DNA from: Abelmoschus esculentus
Lineage: Eukaryota; Streptophyta; Magnoliopsida; Malvales; Malvaceae
Length of the DNA stretch: 64,000 nucleotides
Assembly: GCA_035048815.1 (NCBI GenBank)
Contig: JAUCBN010000049.1
Location: 7,509,501-7,573,500, forward strand
Reading direction: 5' to 3'
Part shown: one piece after another, positions 52,691-64,000 of the stretch
How positions within the stretch are numbered: the stretch's first letter is position 1
How the letters are laid out: each line of letters starts with the position of its first letter
Notes under the pieces: model-generated
Told to the model about the DNA's origin: nothing
Seen by the model: only the letters and a program-made list of their open reading frames with translations
The model's database searches: none
Program-made: the position numbers and the translations under genes

Positions 52691-55600
52691 CGATTAAAAT
52701 TCAAAAGGGTTCACTAGAAAGCCCATTTAGACATGCACGCTCTAAACCCTAAAAATCGATCGAAAATGATTTTAAATCACATTTTTTGGGTGCAAAAGTT
52801 AATTATGGGCTTTTGAACTTAATTATACAACTTAAACTAAAATTTTGAGCTTTTTACTCGATTAAAATTCGAACGGCTTCACTAGAAAGCCCATTTAGAC
52901 ATGCACGCTCTAAACCCTAAAAATAGATCGAAAATGATATTAAATCACATTTTTTGGGTGCAAAAGTTATTTATGGGCTTTTGAACCTAATTATACAACT
53001 TAAACTAAAATTTTCAACTTTTTAGTCGGTTAAAATTCGAACGGGTTCCCTAGAAAGCCCATTTAAACATGTACGCTCTCAACCCTAAAAATGATCGAAA
53101 ATGATATTAAATCAATTTTTTGGGGTACAAAAAGTTAATTATGGGCTTTTGAACCTAATTATACAGCTTAAAATCAAATTTTGAGCTTTTTAATCGGTTA
53201 AAATTCGAACGGGTTCACTAGAAAGCCCATTTAGACATGCACTCTGAACCATAAAAAACGATCGAAAATGATATTAAATCAAATTTTTTGGAAGCAAAAA
53301 GTTAATTATGGGCTTTTCAACCTAATTATACAGCTTAAAATCAAATCTTGAGCTTTTTAATCGGTTAAAATTCGAACGGGTTCACTAGAAAGCCCATTTA
53401 GACATGCACACTCTAAACCATAAAAATTGATCGAAAATGATATTAAATCAAATTTTTTGGGTGCAAAAAGTTAATTATGGGCTTTTGAACCTAATTATAC
53501 AACTTAAAATAAAATTGGAGCTTTATAATCTGTTAAAATTCGAACGGTTTCACTAGAAAGCCCATTTAGACATGCACGCTCTAAACCATAAAAAAAGATC
53601 AAAAATGATATTAAAAAAAAATTTGGGTAAAAAAGTTAATCATGGGCTTTTGAACCTAATTATACAGCTTAAACTAAAATTTTGAAATTTTTACTCGGTT
53701 AAAATTCGAATGGGTTCACTATAAAGCCCATTTAGACATGCACGCTCTGAACCATAAAAAAAGATCGAAACTGATATTAAATCAATTTTTTTTGGGTAAA
53801 AAAGTTAATTATGGGCTTTTGAACCTAATTATACAGCTTAAACTAAAATTTTGAACTTTTTACTCGGTTGAAATTCGAACGGGTTCACTAGAAAGCCCAT
53901 TTAAACATGCACGGTCTGAACCCTAAAAAATGATAAAAAATGATATTGAATCAAATTTTTTGGGTACAAAAAGTTAATTATGGGCTTTTGAACCTAATTA
54001 TACAGCTTAAAATCAAATTTTGTGCTTTTTAATCGGTTACAATTCGAAAGGGTTCACTAGAAAGCCCATTTAGACATGCACACTCTGAACCATAAAAAAC
54101 GATCGAAAATGATATTAAATCAAATATTTTGGGTACAAAAAGTTAATTATGGGCTTCTGAACCTAATTATACAGCTTAATCTAAAATTTTGAGCTTTTTA
54201 CTAGATTAAAATTCGAAAAGGTTCACTAGAAAGCTCATTTAGACATGCACGCTCTGAACCCTAAAAATCGATCGAAAATGATATTAAATCAAATTTTTTG
54301 GGTACAAAAAGTTAATTACGGGCTTTTAAACCTAATTATACAACTTAAACTAAAATTTTGAGCTTTTTACTCGGTTAAAAATCAAAAGGGTTCACTAGAA
54401 AGCCCATTTAGACATGTACGCTCTAAACCCTAAAAATCGATCGAAAATTATATTACATCAATTTTTTTGGGTGCAAAAAGTTAATTATGGGCTTTCGAAC
54501 CTAATTACACAACTTAAAATCAAATTTTGAGGTTTTTAATTTGTTAAAATTAGAACGGGTTCACTAGAAAGCCCATTTAGACATGCACACTCTAAACCAT
54601 AAAAAACGATCGAAAATGATATTAAATCAAATATTTTGGGTACAAAAAGTTAATTATGGGCTTTTGAACCTAATTATACATCTTAAACTAAAATTTTGAG
54701 CTTTTTACTCGTTTAAAATTCGAAAGGGTTCACTGGAAAGCCCATTTAGACATGCACGCTCTGAACCCTAAAAATGATCGAAAATGATATTAAATCACAT
54801 TTTTTGGGTGCAAAATTTAATTATGGGCTTTTGAACCTAATTATACAACTTAAACTAAAATTTTGAGCTTTTTACTCGGTTAAAATTCGAACGGGTTCAC
54901 TAGAAAGCCCATTTAGACATGCACACTCTGAACCATAAAAAACGATTGAAAATTATATTAAATCAAATATTTTGGGTACAAGAAGTTAATTATGGGCTTT
55001 TGAACCTAATTATACCGCTTAAAATCAAATTTTGAGCTTTTTACTGTGTTAAAATTCGAAAGGGTTCACTAGAAAGCCCATTTTGACATGCACGCTCTGA
55101 ACCCTAAAAATAGATCGAAAATGATATTGAATCACATTTTTGGGTGCAAAATTTAATTTTGGGCTTTTGAACCTAATTATACAACTTAAACTAAAATTTT
55201 GAGCTTTTTACTCGGTTAAAATTTGAACGGGTTCAATAGAAAGCCCATTTAGATATGCACGCTCTAAACCATATGAAAGATCGAAAATGATATTAGATCA
55301 ATTTTTTTTGAAAAAAGATAACAATGGGCTTTCGAACCTAAATATACAGCTTAAAATCAAATTTTGAGCTTCTTAATCGGTTAAAATTCAAACGGGTTCA
55401 CTAGAAAGCCCATTTAGACATGCACACTCTAAACCATAAAAAACGATCGAAAATGATATTAAATCAAAAATTTTGGGTACAAAAAGTTAATTATGGGCTT
55501 TTGAACCTAATTATACAGCTTAAAATCAAATTTTGAGCTTTCTACTGTGTTAAAATTCGAAAGGGTTCACTAGAAAGCCCATTTTGACATGCATGCTCTA

Positions 55601-55792
55601 AACCCTAAAAATTGATCGAAAATGATATTAAATCACATTTTTTGGGTGCAAAATTTAATTATGGGCTTTTGAACCTAATTATACAATTTAAACTAAAATT
55701 TTGAGCTTTTTACTCGGTTAAAATTTGAACGGGTTCAATAGAAAGCCCATTTAGACATTCACGTTCTAAACCATAAGAAAGATCGAAAATGA

Positions 55793-58484
55793 TATTAGAT
55801 CAATTTTTTTTGAGAAAAGATAATTATGGGCTTTTGAACCTAATTATACAGCTTAAACTAAAATTTTGAACTTTTTAATCAGTTAAAATTCGAACAGGTT
55901 CACTAGAAATCCCATTTAAACATGCACGCTCAGAACCCTAAAAAATGATCGAAAATGATATTAAATCAAATTTTTTGGGTAAAAAAAGTTAATTATGGGC
56001 TCTTGAACCTAATTATACAGATTAAACTAAAATTTTGGGCTTTTTAATCTGTTAAAATTCGAATGGGTTCACTAGAAAGCCCATTTTGACATGCATACTC
56101 TGAACCATAAAAAACGATCAAAAAATGATATTAAATCAAATTTTTTGGGTACAAAAAGATAATTATGGTCTTCTGAACCTAATTATTCAACTTGAACTAA
56201 AATTTTGACCTTTTTACTTGGGTAAAATTCGAACGGGTTAACTAGAAAGCCCATTTTGACATGCACGCTCTGAACCCTAAAAAACGATCGAAAATGATAT
56301 TAAATCAAATTTTTTGCGTGCAAAATGTTAATTATGGGCTTTTGCACCTAATTATACAACTTAAAATCAAATTTTAGCTTTTTAATCTGTTAAAATTTGA
56401 ACGGGTTCACTAGAAAGCCCATTTAGACATGCACGCTCTGAACCATAAAAAAGGATCGAAAATGATATTAAATCAAATTTTTTGGGTAAAAAAGTTAATT
56501 ATGGGCTTTTGAACCTAATTATACAGCTTAAACTAAAATTTTGAACTTTTTAGTCGGTTAAAATTCGAATGGGTTCACTAGAAAGCCCATTTAAACATGC
56601 ACGCTCTGAACCCTAAAAAACGAATGAAAATGATATTAAATCAAATTTTTTGGGTACAAATAGTTAATTATGGGCTTTCGAACCTAAACATACAGCTTAA
56701 AATCAAATTTTGAGCTTCTTAATCGGTTAAAATTCGAACAGGTTCACTAGAAAGCCCATTTAGACATGCACACTCTGAACCATCAAAAACGATCGAAAAT
56801 GATATTAAATCAAATATTTTGGGTACAAAAAGTTAATTATGGGCTTTTGAACCTAATTATACAGCTTAAAATCAAATTTTGAGCTTTTTACTGTGTTAAA
56901 ATTCGAAAGGGTTCACTAGAAAGCCCATTTAGACATGCACGCTCTGAACCCTAAAAATCGATCGAAAATGATATTAAATCACATTTTTTGGGTGCAAAAT
57001 TTAATTATGGGCTTTTGAACCTAATTATACAACTTAAACTAAACTTTTGAGCTTTCCACTCGGTTAAAATTTGAACGGGTTCAATAGAAAGCCCATTTAG
57101 ACATGCACGCTCTAAACCATAAGAAAGATCGAAAATGATATTAGATCAATTTTTTTTGAAAAAAGATAATTATGGGCTTTTGAACCTAATTATACAACTT
57201 AAACTAAAATTTTGAACTTTTTAATTGGTTAAAATTCGAACGGGTTCACTAGAAATCCCATTTAAACATGCACGCTCAGAACCCTAAAAAATGATCGAAA
57301 ATGATATTAAATCAAATTTTTTGGGTACAAAAAGTTAATTATGGGCTTTTGAACCTAATTATACAGATTAAACTAAAATTTTGGGCTTTTTAATCTGTTA
57401 AAGTTCGAATGGGTTCACTAGAATGCGCATTTTGACATGCATACTCTGAACCATAAAAAACGATCAAAAAATGATATTAAATCAAATTTTTTGGGTACAA
57501 AAAGTTAATTATGGTCTTCTGAACCTAATTATTCAGCTTGAACTAAAATTTTGACCTTTTAACTTGGGTAAAATTCGAACGGGTTAACTAGAAAGCCCAT
57601 TTACACTTGCACGCTCTGAACCCTAAAAAACGATCGAAAATGATATTAAATCAAATTTCTTGGGTGCAAAAAGTTAATTATGGGCTTTTGCACCTAATTA
57701 TACAGCTTAAAATCAAATTTTAGCTTTTTAATTTGTTAAAATTTGAACGGGTTCACTAGAAAGCCCATTTAGACATGCACGCTCTGAACCATAAAAAAGG
57801 ATCGAAAATGATATTAAATCAAATTTTTTAGGTAAAAAAGTTAATTATGGGCTTTTGAACCTAATTATACAGCTTAAACAAAAATTTGCAACTTTTTAGT
57901 CGGTTAAAATTCGAATGGGTTCACTAGAAAGCCCATTTAAACATGCACGCTCTGAACCCTAAAAAACGAATGAAAATGATATTAAATCAAATTTTTTGGG
58001 TACAAATAGTTAATTATGGGCTTTCGAACCTAAACATACAGCTTAAAATCAAATTTTGAGCTTCTTAATCGGTTAAAATTCGAACAGGTTCACTAGAAAG
58101 CCCATTTAGACATGCACACTCTGAACCATCAAAAACGATCGAAAATGATATTAAATCAAATATTTTGGGTACAAAAAGTTAATTATGGGCTTTTGAACCT
58201 AATTATACAGCTTAAAATCAAATTTTGAGCTTTTTACTGTGTTAAAATTCGAAAGGGTTCACTAGAAAGCCCATTTAGACATGCACGCTCTGAACCCTAA
58301 AAATCGATCGAAAATGATATTAAATCACATTTTTTGGGTGCAAAATTTAATTATGGGCTTTTGAACCTAATTATACAACTTAAACTAAACTTTTGAGCTT
58401 TCCACTCGGTTAAAATTTGAACGGGTTCAATAGAAAGCCCATTTAGACATGCACGCTCTAAACCATAAGAAAGATCGAAAATGA
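55793..58484 (-). repeat. Higher-order repeat: 8-mer, 1346 bp, two copies
   Basis: The private variant TATTAGATCAATTTTTTTTG occurs at 55793, 57139 and 58485 (altered to TATTAGATCTATTTTTG in the last), giving two intervals of 1346 bp. ACATACAGCTTAAAATC after CTTTCGAACCTAA occurs at about 56691 and 58037, again 1346 bp. A partial precursor of about 502 bp (three monomers) lies upstream from 55291. The two full copies are nearly identical. Confidence 0.88.
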
Positions 58485-58639
58485 TATTAGATCTATTTTT
58501 GATCGAAAAAGATAATTATGGGTTTTGAACCTAATTATACAACTTAAACTAAAATTTTGAACTTTTTAATTGGTTAAAATTCGAACGGGTTCACTAGAAA
58601 GCCCATTTTGACATGCATACTCTGAACCATAAAAATGAT

Positions 58640-61600
58640 CGAAAATGATATTAAATCAAATTTTTTGGGTATAAAAAGTTAATTATGGGCTTTTGAACCT
58701 AATCATATAGCTTAAAATCAAATTTTGAGCTTTTTACTCGGTTAAAATTCGAACGGGTTCACTAGAAAGCCATTTTGACATGCATACTTTGAACCATAAA
58801 AAATGATCGAAAATGATATTAAATCAAATTTTTTGGGTACAAAAAGTTAATTATGATCTTTTGAACATAACTATTCAGCTTGAACTAAAATTTTGACCTT
58901 TTTACTTGGGTAAAATTCGAACGGGTTAACTCGATAGCCCATTTAGACATGCACGCTCTGAACCCTAAAAAACGATCGAAAATGATATTAAATCATATTT
59001 TTTGGGTACAAAAAGTTAGCTATGGGCTTTTGAACATAATTATACGGCTTAAAATAAAATTTTGAGCTTTTTACTCGATTAGAACTCAAAAGGGTTCAAT
59101 AGAAAGCCCATTTAGACATGCACGCTCTAAACCCTAAAAAACAACCGAAAATGATATTAAATCAAATTTTTTGAGTGCAAAAAGTTAATTATGGGCTTTT
59201 GAACCTAATTATACAACTTAAAATCAAATTTTGAGGTTTTTAATCTGTTAAAATTAGAACGGGTTGACTAGAAAGCCCATTTAGACATGCACGCTCTAAA
59301 CCCTAAAAAACAATCGAAAATGATATTAAATCAAATTTTTTGGATGCAAAAAGTTAATTATGGGCTTTTGAACCTAATTATAAAGCTCAAAAATATTGAG
59401 CTTTTTACTCGGTTAAAATTCGAACGGGTTCACTAGAAAGTCCATTTTGACATGCATACTCTGAACAATAAAAAACGATCGAAAATGATATTAAATCAAA
59501 TTTTTTGGGTATAAAAAGTTAAATATGGGCTTTTGAACCTAATTATACAACTTAAACTAAAATTTTGAGCTTTTTACTCGGTTAAAATTCGAACGGGTTC
59601 ACTAGAAAGCCCATTTAGACATGCACTCTCTGAACCATAAAAAAAGATCGAAAATGATATTAAATCAAATTTTTTGGGTAAAAAGTTAATTATGGGCTTT
59701 TGATGCTAATTATACAACTTAAACTAAAATTTTGAACTTTTTACTCGGTTAAAATTCGAACGGGTTCACTAGAAAGCCCATTTAGACATACACGCTCTGA
59801 ACAATAAAAAAAGATCGAAAAAGATATTAAATCAAATTTTTTGGGTATAAAAAGTTAAATATGGGCTTTTGAACCTAATCATACAGCTTAAAATCAAATT
59901 TTGAGCTTTTTACTAGGTTAAAATTCGAACGGGTTCACTAGAAAGCCCATTTTGACATGCACGCTCTAAACCATAAAAAAGATCGAAAATGATATTAAAT
60001 CAAATTTTTTGGGTATAAAAAGTTAATTATGGGCTTTTGAACCTAATCATATAGCTTAAAATCAAATTTTGAGCTTTTTACTCGGTTAAAATTCGAACGG
60101 GTTCACTAGAAAGCCATTTTGACATGCATACTTTGAACCATAAAAAATGATCGAAAATGATATTAAATCAAATTTTTTGGGTACAAAAAGTTAATTATGA
60201 TCTTTTGAACATAACTATTCAGCTTGAACTAAAATTTTGACCTTTTTACTTGGGTAAAATTCGAACGGGTTAACTCGAAAGCCCATTTAGACATGTACGC
60301 TCTGAACCCTAAAAAACGATCGAAAATGATATTAAATCATATTTTTTGGGTACAAAAAGTTAGCTATGGGCCTTTGAACATAATTATACGGCTTAAAATA
60401 AAATTTTGAGCTTTTTACTCGATTAGAACTCAAAAGGGTTCAATAGAAAGCTCATTTAGACATGCACGCTCTAAACCCTAAAAAACAACCGAAAATGATA
60501 TTGAATCAAATTTTTTGGGTGCAAAAAGTTAATTATGGGATTTTGAACCTAATTATACAACTTAAAATCAAATTTTGAGGTTTTTAATCTGTTAAAATTA
60601 GAACGGGTTGACTAGAAAGCCCATTTAGACATGCACGCTCTAAACCCTAAAAAACAATCGAAAATGATATTAAATCAAATTTTTTGGATGCAAAAAGTTA
60701 ATTATGGGCTTTTGAACCTAATTATAAAGCTCAAAAATATTGAGCTTTTTACTCGGTTAAAATTCGAACGGGTTCACTAGAAAGTCCATTTTGACATGCA
60801 TACTCTGAACAATAAAAAACGATCAAAAAATGATATTAAATCAAATTTTTTGGGTATAAAAAGTTAAATATGCGCTTTTGAACCTAATTATACAACTTAA
60901 ACTAAAATTTTGAGCTTTTTACTCGGTTAAAATTCGAACGGGTTCACTAGAAAGCCCATTTAGACATGCACGCTCTGAACCATAAAAAAAGATCGAAAAT
61001 GATATTAAATCAAATTTTTTGGGTAAAAAGTTAATTATGGGCTTTTGATGCTAATTATACAACTTAAACTAAAATTTTGAACTTTTTACTCGGTTAAAAT
61101 TCGAACGGGTTCACTAGAAAGCCCATTTTGACATACACGCTCTGAACAATAAAAAAAGATCAAAAAAGATATTAAATCAAATTTTTTGGGTATAAAAAGT
61201 TAAATATGGGCTTTTGAACCTAATCATACAACTTAAAATCAAATTTTGAGCTTTTTACTAGGTTAAAATTCGAACGGGTTCACTAGAAAGCCCATTTTGA
61301 CATGCACGCTCTAAACCATAAAAAAGATCGAAAATGATATTAAATCAAATTTTTTGGGTATAAAAAGTTAATTATGGGCTTTTGAACCTAATCATATAGC
61401 TTAAAATCAAATTTTGAGCTTTTTACTCGGTTAAAATTCGAACGGGTTCACTAGAAAGCCATTTTGACATGCATACTTTGAACCATAAAAAATGATCGAA
61501 AATGATATTAAATCAAATTTTTTGGGTACAAAAAGTTAATTATGATCTTTTGAACATAACTATTCAGCTTGAACTAAAATTTTGACCTTTTTACTTGGGT

Positions 61601-63340
61601 AAAATTCGAACGGGTTAACTCGAAAGCCCATTTAGACATGTACGCTCTGAACCCTAAAAAACGATCGAAAATGATATTAAATCATATTTTTTGGGTACAA
61701 AAAGTTAACTATGGGCTTTTGAACATAATTATACGGCTTAAAATAAAATTTTGAGCTTTTTACTCGATTAGAACTCAAAAGGGTTCAATAGAAAGCCCAT
61801 TTAGACATGCACGCTCTAAACCCTAAAAAACAATCGAAAATGATATTAAATCAAACTTTTTGGGTGCAAAAAGTTAATTATGGGCTTTTGAACCTAATTA
61901 TACAACTTATAATCAAATTTTGAGGTTTTTAATCTGTTAAAATTAGAACGGGTTCACAAGAAATCCCATTTAGACATGCACGCTCTAAACGCTAAAAAAC
62001 AATCGAAAATGATATTAAATCAAATTTTTTGGATGCAAACAATTAATTATGGGCTTTTGAACCTAATCATAAAGCTCAAAAATATTGAGCTTTTTACTCG
62101 GTTAAAATTCGAACGGGTTCACTAGAAAGCCCATTTTGACATGCATACTCTGAACAATGAAAAACGATCGAAAATGATATTAAATGAAATTTTTTGGGTA
62201 TAAAAAGTTAAATATGGGCTTTTGAACCTAATTATACAACTTAAACTAAAATTTTGAGCTTTTTACTCGGTTAAAATTCGAACGGGTTCACTAGAAAGCC
62301 CATTTAGACATGCACGCTCTGAACCATAAAAAAAGATCAAAAATGATATTAAATCAAATTTTTTGGGTAAAAAGTTAATTATGGGCTTTTGATGCTAGTT
62401 ATACAACTTAAACTAAAATTTTGAACTTTTTACGCGGTTAAAATTCGAACGGGTTCACTAGAAAGCCTATTTAGACATACACGCTCTGAACAATAAAAAA
62501 AGATCGAAAAAGATATTAAATCAAATTTTTTGGGTATAAAAAGTTAAATATGGGCTTTTGAACCTAATCATACAGCTTAAAATAAAATTTTGAGCTTTTT
62601 ACTCGGTTAAAATTCGAACGGGTTCACTCGAAAGCCCATTTTGACATGCATACTCTGAACCATAAAAAAAGATCGAAAATGATATTAAATCAAATTTTTT
62701 GGGTATAAAAAGTTAAATATGGGCTTTTGGACCTAATCATACAGCTTAAAATCAGATTTTGAGCTTTTTACTCAGTTAAAATTCGAACGGGTTCACTAGA
62801 AAGCCCATTTTGACAAGCATACTTTGAACCATAAAAATGATCGAAAATGATATTAAATCAAATTTTTTGGGTATAAAAAGTTAATTATGGGCTTTTGAAC
62901 CTAATCATATAGCTTAAAATCAAATTTTGAGCTTTTTACTCGGTTAAAATTCGAACGGGTTCACTAGAAAGCCATTTTGACATGCATACTTTGAACCATA
63001 AAAAATGATCGAAAATGATATTAAATCAAATTTTTTGGGTACAAAAAGTTAATTATGATCTTTTGAACATAACTATTCAGCTTGAACTAAAATTTTGACC
63101 TTTTTACTTGGGTAAAATTCGAACGGGTTAACTCGAAAGCCCATTTAGACAAGCACGCTCTGAACCCTAAAAACCGATCGAAAATGATATTAAATCATAT
63201 TTTTTGGGTACAAAAAGTTAACTATGGGCTTTTGAACATAATTATACGGCTTAAAATAAAATTTTGAGCTTTTTACTCGATTAGAACTCAAAAGGGTTCA
63301 ATAGAAAGCCCATTTAGACATGCACGCTCTGAAACCTAAA
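58640..63340 (-). repeat. Higher-order repeat: 8-mer, 1344-1345 bp, successive copies
   Basis: AATCATATAGCTTAAAATC occurs at 58701, 60045, 61390 and 62903, and GATTAGAACTCAAAAGGG at 59077, 60421, 61766 and 63279. The intervals are 1344, 1345 and 1513 bp for both markers. The last interval contains exactly one additional monomer (about 168 bp). A short unit with AAAGCTCAAAAATATTGAGC (59391, 60725, 62070) belongs to the same HOR. The copies are very similar, and the array passes back into ordinary monomers after about 63.35 kb. Confidence 0.9.
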
Positions 63341-64000
63341 AAACGATCGAAAATGATATTAAATCAAATTTTTTGGGTAAAAAAGTTAATTATGGGCTTT
63401 TGATGCTAATTATACAACTTAAACTAAAATTTTGAACTTTTTACTCGGTTAAAATTCGAACGGGTTCACTAGAAAGCCCATTTAAACATGCACGCTCTGA
63501 ACACTAAAAAACGATCGAATATGATATTAAATTAAAATTTTTGGGTGAAAAAAGTTAATTATGGGCTTTTGAACCTAATTATACAGCTTAAAATCAAATT
63601 TTGAGCTTTTTAATCGGTTAAAATTCGAACGGGTTCTCTAGAAAGCCCATTTAGACATGCACACTCTAAACCATAAAAAACGACCGAAAATGATATGAAA
63701 TCAAATTCTTTGGGTACAAAAAGTTAATTATGGGCTTTTGAACCTAATTATAAAACTAAAACTAAAATTTTGAGCTTTTTACACGGTTAAAATTCGAACG
63801 GGTTCATTAGAAAGCCCATTTAGACATGCACACTCTAAACCATAAAAAACGATCGAAAATGATATTAAATCAAATTTTTTGGGTGCAAAAAGTTAATTAT
63901 GGGCTTTTGAACCTAATTATACAGCTTAAAATCAAATTTTGGGTTTTGTAATCGGTTAAAATTCGAATGGGTTCACTAGAAAGCCCATTTAAACATGCAC

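Larger units (their letters stand above)
15738..64000 (-). repeat. Satellite array, right arm (reverse monomers, about 285 copies)
   Basis: This is the same satellite as the left arm but on the opposite strand throughout. My read of the common plus-strand unit is 169 bp, with landmarks GCCCATTTAGACATGCACGC, GAACCCTAAAAAACGATCG, GATATTAAATCAAATTTTTT, GTTAATTATGGGCTTTTG, CTCAAATTTTGAGC and CGGTTAAAATTCGAACGGG. The distance between successive GCCCATTT landmarks near 22.6-22.9 kb is 169 bp each time. Apart from two short micro-inversions near 48.0 and 48.6 kb, I saw no change of orientation to the end of the window. Diversity is high near the LINE, while block-wise homogenised HORs dominate from about 32 kb onward. 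The open frame near 25971-26159 is satellite read-through and not a gene. Confidence 0.97.

Noticed and set aside
1..64000. CRISPR array
   Set aside because: The repeats are contiguous 169-bp units with no unique spacers, and the embedded element is eukaryotic.
1..64000. Interstitial telomere array
   Set aside because: Only about one or two TTTAGGG-like units occur per monomer; there is no tandem run of telomere repeats.

Overview
The window is almost entirely one tandem satellite DNA, interrupted once by a decayed non-LTR retrotransposon (LINE). It looks like a pericentromeric or centromeric block of a plant nuclear genome. The plant assignment rests on the LINE: its L1-type reverse transcriptase is followed by a zf-RVT-like domain, the W-N-I-W-N-R-R-N linker and a plant RVT_3-type RNase H domain. 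The satellite also carries the plant telo-box AAACCCTAA. I do not recognise the satellite as a named family and cannot place the species. No cellular gene, tRNA, rRNA or CRISPR array is visible.

Layout. (1) 1-12292: about 73 tandem monomers (mostly 166-169 bp, very AT-rich), all in one orientation. (2) 12293-15737: a 5'-truncated, minus-strand LINE of about 3.4 kb with its poly(A) tail at the left end. The reverse transcriptase region is still a long open frame of 514 codons. The rest of ORF2 (RT C-terminal region, zf-RVT, linker, RNase H) is broken by two frameshifts and eight in-frame stops. (3) 15738-64000: about 285 further monomers of the same satellite, all in the OPPOSITE orientation to the left arm. 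The LINE therefore sits exactly on an array inversion, and both arms stop at the same point of the monomer, next to its TTCGAA dyad.

The monomers are organised into local higher-order repeats (HORs) whose periods I measured from recurring private variants: about 1347 bp (8-mer, 5.55-8.2 kb), 1008 bp (6-mer, 22.1-24 kb), 338 bp (dimer, 24.4-25.1 kb), exactly 1363 bp (seven full monomers plus two 92-bp half-monomers, 32.2-38.2 kb), about 1011 bp (38.9-40.9 kb), 1346 bp (43.5-46.3 kb), 839/1009 bp (49.2-51.5 kb), 1346 bp (55.8-58.5 kb) and 1344-1345 bp (58.6-63.3 kb). Eight-monomer periods recur four times, on both arms. The sharpest, most recent-looking amplifications lie in the right arm from about 32 kb onward; the sequence around the LINE is more mixed. 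A 25-bp micro-inversion beginning at the same TTCGAA dyad occurs inside the right arm and was itself copied once.

All function beyond the LINE domains is inference. The nucleosome-sized monomer, HOR structure and CpG decay fit methylated centromeric or pericentromeric heterochromatin, but nothing in the sequence alone proves centromere activity.
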